From: Bacteroidales bacterium M5
GTDB taxonomy: Bacteria; Bacteroidota; Bacteroidia; Bacteroidales; Muribaculaceae
Length of the DNA: 25,530 nt
NCBI GenBank assembly: GCA_001689535.1
Contig: LUJP01000106.1
Location: 1-25,530 of the forward strand
Direction: 5' to 3'
Shown one piece after another: positions 1 through 8,563 of this stretch. Every line of letters begins with the position of its first letter. Within the stretch, counting starts at the first letter, position 1. The translations under genes were made by a program, and so were the position numbers. The notes under the pieces were generated by a model. That model worked only from the letters and a program-made list of their open reading frames with translations. It had not been told where the DNA came from and searched no databases.

Positions 1-40
1 AACAAATATTGGGGAACCGGCTCTAAATTATGTAATGAAT

Positions 41-69
41 AACGTCGGGCATTTCACAACCCCGACATT
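41..69 (-). terminator. Possible hairpin downstream of truA
   Basis: An inverted repeat pairs 41-49 with 61-69 around an 11-base loop. Its core is GTCGGG/CCCGAC, extended by one G-U and two A-U pairs. It lies 104 bases past the truA stop codon. The following minus-strand sequence is only moderately T-rich, so this is a weak terminator candidate. It could equally be a leader hairpin for a gene beyond the left edge, because a -7-like element lies just upstream of it on the same strand. Confidence 0.35.
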
Positions 70-70
70 G

Positions 71-78
71 CAAAAATA
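71..78 (-). promoter_or_regulatory. Candidate TAnnTTTG -7 element reading off the left edge
   Basis: The minus strand reads TATTTTTG here, matching the Bacteroidota -7 consensus TAnnTTTG. A TTTG (CAAA at 103-106 on the plus strand) lies 24 bases upstream, slightly farther than usual. It would transcribe toward a gene outside the window. Nothing downstream is available to confirm it. Confidence 0.25.
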
Positions 79-172
79 ATATAAAAATACCATTCACGCT
101 GCCAAACCATTAAAGTTATTCATTGCAGACGTAAAAAACACACCCACCGCATAAACATGCGATATTTACAAC

Positions 173-976
173 TTAAAAATCGAAAAATCGTGAATCACCA
201 GAGACTCCGATATTATCAGGCTTCCAATAATCATACTCGACATTCCATAGGTAAAGAGCCTCCGGAGGCATGGATGTACCGGCTAAACAGCGGTCCTTTG
301 CCTCGATAATCCTGCGGAAGTCTTCCAGACCGGTTTTTCCGCGGCCCACATCCACCAAAGTTCCCACCACAGCCCTCACCATGTTCCTAAGGAAACGATC
401 GGCGGAAATCACAAACACATGTCCTACGGGTGTAGAATGCCAGCGGGCATAAGACACGTGGCAGATATTGGTCTTCACATCGGTATGCAGCTTGGAAAAC
501 GAGGTGAAATCCTCGGTTTCAAGCAAAAGGGAGGCGGCACGGTTCATGGCGTCGAAGTCGAGATTGCGCGACTCAAGCCATGTAAGAGGGTAGAAAAACG
601 GCGACTTACGCGCTGACGTATAATAATGATATGTGCGCCGCGTGGCGTCGAAACGCGCATGAGCATCCGGATGAACCGGAGTAATGGAATAGACGGCGAT
701 ATCACGACCCACGAGAGTGTTGAGACCTCTGACCATCGATGCAAGGTCGGCTACCGGGCGATGAAGGTCGAAATGCGCCACCATCATGCGGGCGTTGACG
801 CCGGCATCAGTGCGCCCCGCCCCCACAATTTTCACAGGCTCACGCGCAATGGTGGAAAGAGCACCTTCCAGCACCGATTGTACGCTAACCGCATCGGGCT
901 GTTCCTGCCAGCCGTGGAACGGCGCCCCACGGTAGGCAAGATGTATGAAATAACGCTGGCTGTAATCGTCGGCCAC
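173..976 (-). CDS. truA: tRNA pseudouridine(38-40) synthase TruA
   Basis: TruA isomerises uridines 38-40 in the anticodon stem-loop of many tRNAs to pseudouridine, in the cytoplasm. The sequence shows the family core: the N-terminal strand with HLAYRGAPFHGWQ, the catalytic aspartate in the GRTDAGVNA motif, a central YHYYTS segment, and the C-terminal FLRNMVRAVVGTLVDVG helix region. Length is normal for the family at about 267 residues. I chose the GTG at 976 because AAAAGGA sits five bases before it, just upstream of the speA stop. A TTG at 991 in the same frame would add five residues and overlap speA by 14 bases. No ATG precedes the conserved core, so an alternative start codon is needed. 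It is the second gene of a speA-truA pair and is probably co-transcribed. Confidence 0.93.
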   Translation of the reverse strand: MADDYSQRYFIHLAYRGAPFHGWQEQPDAVSVQSVLEGALSTIAREPVKIVGAGRTDAGVNARMMVAHFDLHRPVADLASMVRGLNTLVGRDIAVYSITPVHPDAHARFDATRRTYHYYTSARKSPFFYPLTWLESRNLDFDAMNRAASLLLETEDFTSFSKLHTDVKTNICHVSYARWHSTPVGHVFVISADRFLRNMVRAVVGTLVDVGRGKTGLEDFRRIIEAKDRCLAGTSMPPEALYLWNVEYDYWKPDNIGVSGDSRFFDF

Positions 977-977
977 T

Positions 978-2876
978 TCAGTCCTTTTCAAGATATGTAT
1001 AGCCGTAAAGGCCCGAACGATAGTTGCTGAGGAATTCCCTGCCCTCCTCGGGAGTGATGCGTCCGGCTTTCATCGACGAAGTAACCCACGTCTCAAGATT
1101 GCGCACGAGTTTCTTGGGGTTGTACTGAACGTAGTCGAGCACCTCGGCAACGGTCTCGCCGTCGATCACGCGGTCAATTTCATAGCGGTCCTTGTAGACC
1201 GAAATATGCACGGCGTTTGTATCGCCGAACAGATTGTGCATGTCGCCGAGAATCTCCTGATAGGCTCCCACCAGAAATACGCCCAGATAATATGGCTCGC
1301 CTGGCTTGACGCCATGCACCGGAAGGGCGGGACTCGTTCCGTGAGGAGTGACGAAATTGGCTATTTTGCCGTCGCTGTCGCAGGTGATGTCCTGGATGGT
1401 GCAGGTGCGGTCGGGACGCTCGTCGAGACGGCTCAGAGGTATGATGGGGAACACCTGGTCGATGGCCCAGCTATCGGGCAGCGACTGGAACAGGGAGAAA
1501 TTGCAGAAGTATTTGTCGGGGAGCATCTTTGAAATCTTGCGCAGCTCCTCGGGAGCATGACGCATTTCAGAGGCCATGGCTCCGACCTCGCGGGCTATCG
1601 ACCAGAAGAGGCGCTCGATGCAGGCGCGGGTGGAAAGATCGAGAAGACCGAGGCTGAAGAGATCAAGAGCCTCCTCGCGTATCTGCAGGGCGTCGTGCCA
1701 GCTCTCAAACAAGCGGGGCTTGTCGAGCTTGTCCCATATTTCATAAAGTTCGCGGGCCAGCTCATGGCTCTCGGCCTCTAATTCTTCGCTGTCTTTCCAG
1801 CGCGGGAGCGAGGCTGTCTCGAGCACCTCAAATACCAGCACGGAATGATGGGCGGTAAGCGAGCGCCCGCTCTCTGTAATGATATTGGGCTGCGGAAGAT
1901 TGTGTTTGGTGCAGGCATCGACCAAAGCCGACACCGCGTCATTGGCATATTCCTGGATGGAATAGTTCATGGAGCTCTCGGATGCGGCATTACGAGTGCC
2001 GTCATAGTCTACGCCCAGACCGCCGCCGATGTCCATGAAACCTATGTTGAAGCCCATTTTCGAGAGCTGCACATAGAATTGCGTAGCCTCGCGCAGAGCG
2101 TTCTTTATGTGGCGTATCTTGGTAACCTGGCTGCCTATATGGAAATGAATCAGACGCAGGCACTCCTGCATCTTGTGGCGTTTCAGGAAGTCAAGGGCCT
2201 CAAGAAGCTCGCTGGAATTGAGACCGAACTTCGACTGGTCGCCGCCTGATTCCTCCCATTTTCCGGCACCGGTGGATGAGAGCTTAATGCGTATGCCCAC
2301 ATTAGGCGAGATTCCTATGCGTGCTGCCACTTCGGTGATAAGAGAAAGCTCGTTGAGTTTCTCGACCACAAGAAATATGCGGCGTCCCATTTTCTGGGCA
2401 AGCAGGGCGAGCTCGATGAAACTCTCGTCCTTGTATCCATTGCAGATGATGAGGGCATTCTCGTCGATATTGGTGGCAAGCACGGCGTGAAGCTCCGGTT
2501 TCGAACCTGCCTCCAGACCGATATTGAACTTCTTTCCGTGGCTAACGATTTCCTCCACCACGGGTCGCATCTGGTTGACCTTTATAGGATATATAAGGAA
2601 ATTCTGGGCCGTGAAACTGTATTCCTTTGCGGCATTCTTGAAACAATTTGAAATCTTCTCGATGCGGTTGTCGAGAATGTCGGGAAATCGGAGAAGGACG
2701 GGAGCCGTGACATCACGCACCTGAAGCTCGTCCATCAGTTCTTTGAGGTCGACTTTGGCAAGCCCCTCCTCCGGGGTCACCACCACGTGGCCTTTTTCAT
2801 TGATGGAAAAATACTTTCGGCCCCAGCCGTTGATATTGTACAGCTCGGCGCTGTCTTCAATTCGCCATTTTCTCAT
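978..2876 (-). CDS. speA: Biosynthetic arginine decarboxylase (SpeA)
   Basis: This PLP enzyme decarboxylates L-arginine to agmatine, the first step of the agmatine route to putrescine and spermidine. At 632 residues it has the length of the biosynthetic SpeA family. Visible landmarks are the PLP-lysine motif YPIKVNQ (Lys99), the glycine-rich HFHIGSQV and DIGGGLGVDYDG phosphate-binding segments, the TESGRSLTAHH stretch, and the late DITCDSDGK motif that carries the active-site Cys and Asp of fold-III decarboxylases. The ATG at 2876 is the only sensible start, with A-rich sequence ahead of it and a TAnnTTTG element about 55 bases upstream. truA follows directly, with GTG two bases after this gene's stop. 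Family assignment is secure. Confidence 0.96.
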   Translation of the reverse strand: MRKWRIEDSAELYNINGWGRKYFSINEKGHVVVTPEEGLAKVDLKELMDELQVRDVTAPVLLRFPDILDNRIEKISNCFKNAAKEYSFTAQNFLIYPIKVNQMRPVVEEIVSHGKKFNIGLEAGSKPELHAVLATNIDENALIICNGYKDESFIELALLAQKMGRRIFLVVEKLNELSLITEVAARIGISPNVGIRIKLSSTGAGKWEESGGDQSKFGLNSSELLEALDFLKRHKMQECLRLIHFHIGSQVTKIRHIKNALREATQFYVQLSKMGFNIGFMDIGGGLGVDYDGTRNAASESSMNYSIQEYANDAVSALVDACTKHNLPQPNIITESGRSLTAHHSVLVFEVLETASLPRWKDSEELEAESHELARELYEIWDKLDKPRLFESWHDALQIREEALDLFSLGLLDLSTRACIERLFWSIAREVGAMASEMRHAPEELRKISKMLPDKYFCNFSLFQSLPDSWAIDQVFPIIPLSRLDERPDRTCTIQDITCDSDGKIANFVTPHGTSPALPVHGVKPGEPYYLGVFLVGAYQEILGDMHNLFGDTNAVHISVYKDRYEIDRVIDGETVAEVLDYVQYNPKKLVRNLETWVTSSMKAGRITPEEGREFLSNYRSGLYGYTYLEKD

Positions 2877-2930
2877 TTTCTTATATAGGTGTGATTAGCG
2901 GAATAAACCGGCCGCTTCGCGACCAGACTA

Positions 2931-2938
2931 CAAATGTA
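2931..2938 (-). promoter_or_regulatory. Probable speA promoter -7 element
   Basis: The minus strand reads TACATTTG, an exact TAnnTTTG match, 54 bases before the speA ATG. A TTTG (CAAA at 2963-2966 on the plus strand) lies 24 bases farther upstream and could be the -33 element, though the spacing is long. The position in the divergent speA/DUF805 gap supports it. The start site is inferred, not seen. Confidence 0.5.
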
Positions 2939-3044
2939 GACAAATAATTTCAATAAGAAGTTCAAATATTACAAATCCAGCAAAAACAAAGCCTGCGGCG
3001 ACAATTTGAAACAGAAATATTCGCCGTATGTGAAAATGTTTAAG

Positions 3045-3052
3045 TACTTTTG
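3045..3052 (+). promoter_or_regulatory. Probable -7 element for the DUF805 gene
   Basis: TACTTTTG matches TAnnTTTG and lies 46 bases before the chosen ATG at 3099. No TTTG is found at a proper -33 distance; the nearest is about 36 bases upstream. Its location supports the downstream ATG rather than the TTG at 3006, which would lie upstream of this promoter. Confidence 0.45.
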
Positions 3053-3098
3053 TAACTTAATCAAATCTATAAACCGTTTTTTTAACCACCGTTTATTT

Positions 3099-3572
3099 AT
3101 GTACCAGCGTCAAGTTTCATTCGGAGAAGCCATAAGCAGGGCTATGAAAAAATACTGCTGTTTCAGCGGACGTGCATCCAGATCGGAATTCTGGTGGTTC
3201 ACACTGTTCCTGTATATCGTACAATTTGCAGCTTCATTGCTATCATGCGGAATCTATGGCTCAAGCGTGTCTGCTCTTGCCGTCGATCCCATGGCTGTGA
3301 ACAATCCGCAGGTGATAAACAACCTCATATCGCTATATGTACTTCCTTCTGTCATTGGCCTCGTTTTCCTGCTTCCGGGATTAGGGCTTCTGTTCCGCCG
3401 GCTTCATGACGCCGGCCATTCGGGCTTCTGCTGGCTGCTGGCATTCATACCGCTGATAGGCGGACTGATATTGCTGGTCTTCACCCTCCAGGGAAGCCAG
3501 ATGTTCACAAACAAATATGGCCCGGTGCCAAACGTGGTGGATGACAATTTCCCACCTGAATACAAAGGATAA
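3099..3572 (+). CDS. DUF805 family inner-membrane protein
   Basis: This 157-residue protein belongs to the DUF805 family of small inner-membrane proteins of unknown biochemical role. It opens with an amphipathic FGEAISRAMKKYCCFSGRASRSEFWW segment typical of the family, then has about three hydrophobic segments (roughly residues 31-53, 78-97 and 109-130). The signature RRLHDAGHSG lies between the last two, and an NKYGP motif is near the C-terminus. An in-frame TTG at 3006 would add 31 basic residues not seen in the family, and it lies upstream of the -7 element, so I start at the ATG at 3099. It is a single-gene unit between divergent speA and the lipoprotein gene. I infer no function beyond membrane location. 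Confidence 0.88.
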   Translation: MYQRQVSFGEAISRAMKKYCCFSGRASRSEFWWFTLFLYIVQFAASLLSCGIYGSSVSALAVDPMAVNNPQVINNLISLYVLPSVIGLVFLLPGLGLLFRRLHDAGHSGFCWLLAFIPLIGGLILLVFTLQGSQMFTNKYGPVPNVVDDNFPPEYKG

Positions 3573-3635
3573 AAACAGACCGCATAATTTCCGGGAGAAA
3601 ACTCGGGGAAAGCTCTTTGACGAGTATAAAATTTG

Positions 3636-3652
3636 CCTGCATTATTTGCAGG
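3636..3652. repeat. Perfect CCTGCA/TGCAGG dyad ahead of the OmpA/TPR lipoprotein gene
   Basis: CCTGCA (3636-3641) and TGCAGG (3647-3652) form a perfect inverted repeat around TTATT. It overlaps the TTTG at 3645-3648, which is the best -33 candidate for the lipoprotein gene. It could be an operator or a weak terminator for the DUF805 gene 64 bases upstream. The lack of a following T-tract makes the terminator reading less likely. Confidence 0.4.
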
Positions 3653-3671
3653 AAATTCCACATTAAAAAGC

Positions 3672-3679
3672 TACTTTTG
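3672..3679 (+). promoter_or_regulatory. Probable promoter of the OmpA/TPR lipoprotein gene
   Basis: TACTTTTG matches TAnnTTTG. A TTTG at 3645-3648 lies 23 bases upstream as a possible -33 element. The ATG follows at 3730, giving a leader of roughly 45 bases. Confidence 0.55.
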
Positions 3680-3729
3680 CACTAGATATTTCAGGCATTA
3701 TTAACACCAACCATTACTCATATTTTTTC

Positions 3730-5418
3730 ATGAAAAAAGTTATTTCCTACTCACTGGCAATTGCAGCTGTGGCCGGACTTACCGGCTGTAACGGCAAAAT
3801 GAACCAGTTCCAGGCCGACTATTTCACCACCAACCCCAATCCACTGGAGGTTGTCGGCACTCAGGTTCCTGCCACAGTCAATGGCAACATTCCTGCAAAA
3901 TTCTTCAAAAAGAACGCTGTGGTGACCGTCACCCCCGTTCTCGTGTACGCCTCCGGCGAGACCGCATCGGCTCCCGTAACCTTCCAGGGTGAGAAAGTAC
4001 GCGGCAACAATCCCGTGATCAACTACGGATTCGGCAACAGCATCTCCATCCCCGTTAACTACACTTACACTCCCGCCATGCAGAAGAGCGAGCTGTACCT
4101 GACCTTCAACGTACAGCAGGGCAACAAGACCTACGCCCTTCCCCGCGTGAAAGTAGCCGACGGCGTTGTAGCCACCGCCGCTCTTGCCGATGCCGGCACA
4201 GTTAATCCCGCTCTCGCTCCCGATGCATTCCAGCGTATCATCAACGAGAAATACAGCGCTCAGATCCGCTTCATCATCAACCAGGCCAACATCCGCAAGA
4301 ACCAGATCGATTCACCCGAGATGCTCAGCCTGAACGAGCAGCTGCGCAACGCCGCCGCCGCCAAGAACCGCGAGATCCAGGAAATCAACATCGAATCTTA
4401 CGCATCGCCCGACGGTCCTCTCTCGTTCAACACCAAGCTTGCTGAAAAGCGCGAGCAGAACACCAAAGGCTTTGTGAATGACCGTCTCAAAAAAGACAAA
4501 ATCACTGAATTCGGCGAACTCACCGCTCAGTTCACCCCCGAGGACTGGGAAGGCTTCCAGAAACTCGTAGCCGCTTCCAACATCCAGGACAAAGAGCTTA
4601 TCCTCAGCATTCTCCAGCAGACCAAAGATCCCGAAATCCGCGACCAGCGCATCCGCGATCTCTCCAATGTATTCGAGACCCTCGCCGAGGAAATCCTCCC
4701 GCAGCTCCGCTACTCCAAGATCACTGCAAGCATCGACGTTATCGGCAAGAGCGACGCTGAAATCAATGCAGCTTTCGACACCAACCCCGCTTCTCTCACC
4801 GTCGACGAGCTCCTGTATGCAGCTACTCTTACCGACAACAACAATCGCAAGCAGGCCATCTACGAGGCTGTTACCAAATACTATCCCAACGACTACCGCG
4901 GCTACAACGACCTTGGTCTCGCCCAGTACGTAAACAAGGATTACAAATCAGCCCTCAAAAACTTCAACAAGGCTGCCCAGCTCGCTCCCAACGCTACCGA
5001 GCCCAAGATGAACCAGGGTCTCATCTCCCTGCTCAACAAGGACTACAACGCAGCTAACCGCAGCTTCGGTTCTGCAGCAGGCCAGCAGGGCCTCGGCGAC
5101 GCTCTCGGTGTTTACTATCTCACCCAGGGTGACAACGCCGCAGCTGTTAAGGCATTCGGCAACAGCAAGACCAACAACGCTGCTCTCGCCCAGATCCTGA
5201 CCAAGGACTACAGCGCAGCCAAGAACACTCTTGCAGCCGTAGCCAACCCCAATGCCACAACCTACTATCTGACCGCAGTGCTTGGCGCACGCACCAACAA
5301 CACAGCCATGGCAGCTTCTAACCTCAAGAAAGCCATCGCTCTTGATCCGAGCCTCGCAACCAACGCACTCAACGACCTCGAGTTCTCGAAAATCGACGTT
5401 AAAAGCCTTGTAAAATAA
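3730..5418 (+). CDS. OmpA-like/TPR lipoprotein
   Basis: This 562-residue protein is an exported lipoprotein: a short signal peptide ends in LTGC with the lipidated Cys20. Residues 25-175 are a beta-rich domain I cannot name. Residues about 175-330 resemble the OmpA C-terminal-like domain of Bacteroidales envelope proteins, with SYASPDGP, an N..LAEKR pattern, and the EDWEGFQKLV segment that follows this domain in related OmpA-family proteins. Residues about 380-550 are tetratricopeptide-like repeats (for example DYRGYNDLGLAQYVNKDYKS). Such proteins are thought to sit in the periplasm or outer membrane and bind peptidoglycan or partner proteins. Codons are strongly biased to C-ending forms, which suggests high expression (inference). 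The gene stands alone between its own promoter and a strong terminator. The exact role is unknown. Confidence 0.87.
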   Translation: MKKVISYSLAIAAVAGLTGCNGKMNQFQADYFTTNPNPLEVVGTQVPATVNGNIPAKFFKKNAVVTVTPVLVYASGETASAPVTFQGEKVRGNNPVINYGFGNSISIPVNYTYTPAMQKSELYLTFNVQQGNKTYALPRVKVADGVVATAALADAGTVNPALAPDAFQRIINEKYSAQIRFIINQANIRKNQIDSPEMLSLNEQLRNAAAAKNREIQEINIESYASPDGPLSFNTKLAEKREQNTKGFVNDRLKKDKITEFGELTAQFTPEDWEGFQKLVAASNIQDKELILSILQQTKDPEIRDQRIRDLSNVFETLAEEILPQLRYSKITASIDVIGKSDAEINAAFDTNPASLTVDELLYAATLTDNNNRKQAIYEAVTKYYPNDYRGYNDLGLAQYVNKDYKSALKNFNKAAQLAPNATEPKMNQGLISLLNKDYNAANRSFGSAAGQQGLGDALGVYYLTQGDNAAAVKAFGNSKTNNAALAQILTKDYSAAKNTLAAVANPNATTYYLTAVLGARTNNTAMAASNLKKAIALDPSLATNALNDLEFSKIDVKSLVK

Positions 5419-5462
5419 ATCAACCGGCCTTAACGGCTGAATCGCAAGACAACCCTTAACAG

Positions 5463-5492
5463 AGCGCCTGTGACCACACGGTCACGGGCGCT
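5463..5492 (+). terminator. Strong intrinsic terminator of the OmpA/TPR lipoprotein gene
   Basis: Positions 5463-5475 pair with 5480-5492 over 13 base pairs, including one G-U, around an ACAC loop. TTTCTTTTC follows immediately. It lies 45 bases after the stop codon and separates this gene from the PorE-like operon. Confidence 0.93.
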
Positions 5493-5535
5493 TTCTTTTC
5501 AAGCCTAAAATTAAAAGCTTGTTTCATATTTTATG

Positions 5536-5543
5536 TAACTTTG
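5536..5543 (+). promoter_or_regulatory. Probable -7 element of the porE-like operon
   Basis: TAACTTTG matches TAnnTTTG and lies 40 bases before the ATG at 5584, just after the preceding terminator. No well-spaced TTTG was found; a TTG at 5519-5521 is too close. Confidence 0.5.
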
Positions 5544-5583
5544 CAATGATGATTCCACACACTTCCGCACTATAAGAAAGATC

Positions 5584-7560
5584 ATGGAAAAGCCCGCAGG
5601 TTTTCGTTCAGTCCTCTGCTGCGTTGCGGTTCTGGCCGCAGCCCTGACGTCGTCGTGCGAAGGCCCGCGCTCCGCCGTAGCCGACCGGCATATGGCCCGC
5701 GGCGAATACTACGAGGCAGCCAAAGCCTATCGTCAGGTCTACAACAAACTCGACAGCAAGAAGCAGCGGAAAGAGAAAGGCGAAACGGCACTGAAACTTG
5801 CCGAGGCCTACCGGAATCTCAACCGGCATGAACATGCCGCCACGGCCTACAGAAATGCCCTCCGCTATGGGGCCCAGGACTCCACAGCCCTCCTCCATCT
5901 TGCGCGGGAACTCCAGGCTTCGGGAAAATACAAGGACGCCATGGAAAATTACAAGGCATTCCTTGCCATGAGACCCACCGACTCAGACGCGCTCTCGGGA
6001 TTGAAAGGAGCGATGGACGCCGGAGCAGTAAGAGACAGCGCAACCAGATATGTGGTGAAGAATTTCAGGCTGCTGAACTCGCGCCGGTCTGATTTCGCGC
6101 CGCAATTCAGAACCTCCGACGAGCTGTATTATACCACCACCAATGAAAAAGTGACCGGTAAAGACCGAAGCCCGATCACCGGCATGAAAAAATCGGACAT
6201 CTGGCTTACGCGAAAAGACGAGCACGGACGCTGGTCGCGGCCAGAACCGGCTCCAGGCGAACTAAACTCTTCCAGTGATGAAGGCATCATCAGCTTCTCG
6301 CCCGACGGCAATACGATGTATCTTACCGGAGCACGACAATCAGACAGTTCCGACACGGGCGTGGAACTTCTCATATCAGAACGCGAGGAAGCCAAGTGGA
6401 GCAAGCCTGTGAGGCTCCACGTGTTCCAGGACTCCACTATAAGCTGCGGACATCCAGCAGTAAGCCCTGGGGGAGAGTATCTTTACTTCACTTCCGATTA
6501 TTCCGGAGGACACGGGGGCAAAGACCTGTGGCGCGCCGCCATTACCGGAGAAGGAATCTCGGCGCCTGAAAATCTCGGTGCAGAAATCAACACCTCGGGC
6601 AACGAGGAATTCCCCTATATGCTCACCGACAGCATAATGTTTTTCTCCTCCGACGGACATCCGGGTCTCGGCGGTCTCGACATATTCATGGCCGAACTTA
6701 CACCCTCGGGCAAATGGGAGGTCACCAACATGGGCTATCCCATCAACTCCAATGCCGATGATTTCGGCATCACCTTCGACCCCGGCCGCGACAATGCGGG
6801 ATATTTCAGCTCCGGGCGCGGTGATGCGAGAGGGTATGACCACATTTATTCTTTCGAACTTCCCGAAATCATAATAAAGCTCAACGGAACAGTAACCGAT
6901 CTTGAAGAAGAGCCTATAGGAGGCGCAATAGTGAGAATTGTGGGTAACGACGGCACAAACAATAAAACGGCCACACTCCCCGACGGAAGTTTCAGTTTCA
7001 GACTCGCTCCCGTTACTGGCTACACCATGCTTGCAGGCGCAAAAGGATATCTAAACGCCCGACAGGATTTCTATACCGGCGATACCGACGACACCTATGA
7101 ACTAACATTCCGTCTGGCATCGGCCACGCGACCGAATGCCGTGGACAATATACTTTACGATTACGACAGTGCCGCGCTGCGTCCCGAATCGATGAGCGCA
7201 CTCGATTCGCTCGCCACTCTGCTCAAAGATAATCCGGGAGTGACTATAGAACTTGGAGCGCACACCGACCGCCACGGTTCCGAACAATACAATCTCAACC
7301 TTTCCGACCGCCGGGCACAAAGCGTAATCTCCTATCTCAAAGAAAAAGGGATAGACAGCTCACGTCTGCAACACAAAGGCTATGGAAAATCAATGCCACG
7401 CATCATCACCCCACGCCTGGCAAGACTCTATCACCAGTTCAAAGAAGGAGATGTCCTTACACCTGAATATATAGGGAAGCTGGCTGATGAAGCCGACCGC
7501 GAGGCGGCCGACCAGATAAACCGCAGAACCGAATTCAAAGTAATCACCGAAAGAGAATAA
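5584..7560 (+). CDS. PorE-type OmpA lipoprotein (TPR, beta-propeller, CarboxypepD_reg-like, OmpA)
   Basis: The 658-residue protein has the domain order known for PorE, a peptidoglycan-associated lipoprotein of the type IX secretion system in Porphyromonas gingivalis. A signal peptide ends in LTSSC (Cys25). TPR-like helices span about 30-145, including AYRNLNRHEHAATAYRNALRYG. PD40/WD40-like blades span about 165-425, with repeated SPDG and YFTSD/FFSSDG motifs. A carboxypeptidase-regulatory-like domain spans about 428-510 (VTDLEEEPIGGAIVRI). An OmpA peptidoglycan-binding domain spans about 517-655, with the binding Asp562 (HTDRHG) and Arg577 (DRRAQ). It opens an operon with a GSCFA gene and murF-alr. 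No other T9SS gene lies in the window, so a T9SS role is inference from architecture. A general envelope-anchoring lipoprotein is the alternative. Confidence 0.85.
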   Translation: MEKPAGFRSVLCCVAVLAAALTSSCEGPRSAVADRHMARGEYYEAAKAYRQVYNKLDSKKQRKEKGETALKLAEAYRNLNRHEHAATAYRNALRYGAQDSTALLHLARELQASGKYKDAMENYKAFLAMRPTDSDALSGLKGAMDAGAVRDSATRYVVKNFRLLNSRRSDFAPQFRTSDELYYTTTNEKVTGKDRSPITGMKKSDIWLTRKDEHGRWSRPEPAPGELNSSSDEGIISFSPDGNTMYLTGARQSDSSDTGVELLISEREEAKWSKPVRLHVFQDSTISCGHPAVSPGGEYLYFTSDYSGGHGGKDLWRAAITGEGISAPENLGAEINTSGNEEFPYMLTDSIMFFSSDGHPGLGGLDIFMAELTPSGKWEVTNMGYPINSNADDFGITFDPGRDNAGYFSSGRGDARGYDHIYSFELPEIIIKLNGTVTDLEEEPIGGAIVRIVGNDGTNNKTATLPDGSFSFRLAPVTGYTMLAGAKGYLNARQDFYTGDTDDTYELTFRLASATRPNAVDNILYDYDSAALRPESMSALDSLATLLKDNPGVTIELGAHTDRHGSEQYNLNLSDRRAQSVISYLKEKGIDSSRLQHKGYGKSMPRIITPRLARLYHQFKEGDVLTPEYIGKLADEADREAADQINRRTEFKVITERE

Positions 7561-7564
7561 AATC

Positions 7565-8548
7565 ATGGAGTTCCGCACCACATTCGACATACCGGCTGAA
7601 AAAGGGCTCGTGAATTACAGTGACGGCCCGGTCGTACTGCTTGGCTCATGCTTCGCCGACGGTGTGGGACAGCGGCTTATGGAGCGTATGTTCCCGGTAA
7701 CGGTCAATCCGTTCGGGCCGCTTTACAACCCGGCAAGCATAGCCATGATAATAGAAACGGCGCTCTCCGGCAAGACAATAACAGAGGCCGACCTGTTTCA
7801 TCACGCCGGACTTTACCGCTCATTCCTATGCCACACGCTCATTTGCTCAACATCCGCCCAGGAGACGTGCCGCAGACTTAACGCAGCGCTTCTACGCCTT
7901 AGAAACAACCTGGCCAAAGCCCGACTGCTTATAATCACCCTCGGCACCTCCAGGATATACCGCCGGCAAACCGACGGAATGGTAGTGGCGAACTGCCATA
8001 AACTTCCAGCTTCGGAATTCACATCGTCCATGCTTTCGGAAGCTGAAATCACAGGCTGTCTTGAAAACATCATAGAAGCGGTGTGCACGCTGAACCCGGG
8101 GATACGGATAATGTTTACCGTAAGTCCGGTGCGCCATAAAGCCGACGGGATTCATGCCAACAACCTCAGCAAAGCACGGCTTCTGCTGGCGATCGACAAT
8201 GTTATAGGGCTCCACGGCACCCGTGCGCTCTACTTTCCGGCCTACGAGCTGGTGATGGACGATCTGCGCGACTATCGGTTCTATGCCGCCGACATGTGTC
8301 ATCCCTCGGAAACGGCTGTAGACTATGTGTTCAGCCGATTTGCCCAGGCGTATATAACCGACGCGACCATGGCCACAGCCGCCAAATGTCTGAAAATAAG
8401 CCGGCGTCTCTCCCACCGGCAGATGACAGCCGACGAAGAGGCATTCGCCAGATTCCGGGAAGCCACGGTGCGGGAACTCGCCTCGCTCCAGAAGGAGCAT
8501 CCCGAACTGACGGAGACAATACAAACGATAATCACTAACATGCACTGA
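7565..8548 (+). CDS. GSCFA domain protein
   Basis: This 327-residue protein carries the GSCFA family hallmark near its start (VVLLGSCFADGVGQRL), followed by NPFGPLYNPASIA and, later, TLGTSRIYR and TVSPVRHKADG, all typical of the family. GSCFA proteins resemble SGNH/GDSL-like hydrolases, and their substrate is not established. The C-terminal conserved segment MCHPSETAVDYVF carries a His-Pro pair that fits a catalytic His of such a fold (inference). No signal peptide is visible, so it is probably cytoplasmic. It starts four bases after the PorE-like gene and is followed 15 bases later by murF-alr. That places it in an envelope operon and suggests a role in cell-wall or surface-polymer modification. 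Confidence 0.9.
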   Translation: MEFRTTFDIPAEKGLVNYSDGPVVLLGSCFADGVGQRLMERMFPVTVNPFGPLYNPASIAMIIETALSGKTITEADLFHHAGLYRSFLCHTLICSTSAQETCRRLNAALLRLRNNLAKARLLIITLGTSRIYRRQTDGMVVANCHKLPASEFTSSMLSEAEITGCLENIIEAVCTLNPGIRIMFTVSPVRHKADGIHANNLSKARLLLAIDNVIGLHGTRALYFPAYELVMDDLRDYRFYAADMCHPSETAVDYVFSRFAQAYITDATMATAAKCLKISRRLSHRQMTADEEAFARFREATVRELASLQKEHPELTETIQTIITNMH

Positions 8549-8563
8549 AAATATAATTCAAAA

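Noticed and set aside
1..80. Open frames running in from the left edge on the plus strand (one ending at 42, another near 78)
   Set aside because: They are too short to identify and both are plausible by chance. A minus-strand promoter-like element in the same place gives a conflicting reading.
3006..3098. TTG-started N-terminal extension of the DUF805 protein
   Set aside because: The extension is upstream of, and spans, the -7 element and does not match the family. The ATG at 3099 gives the usual N-terminus.
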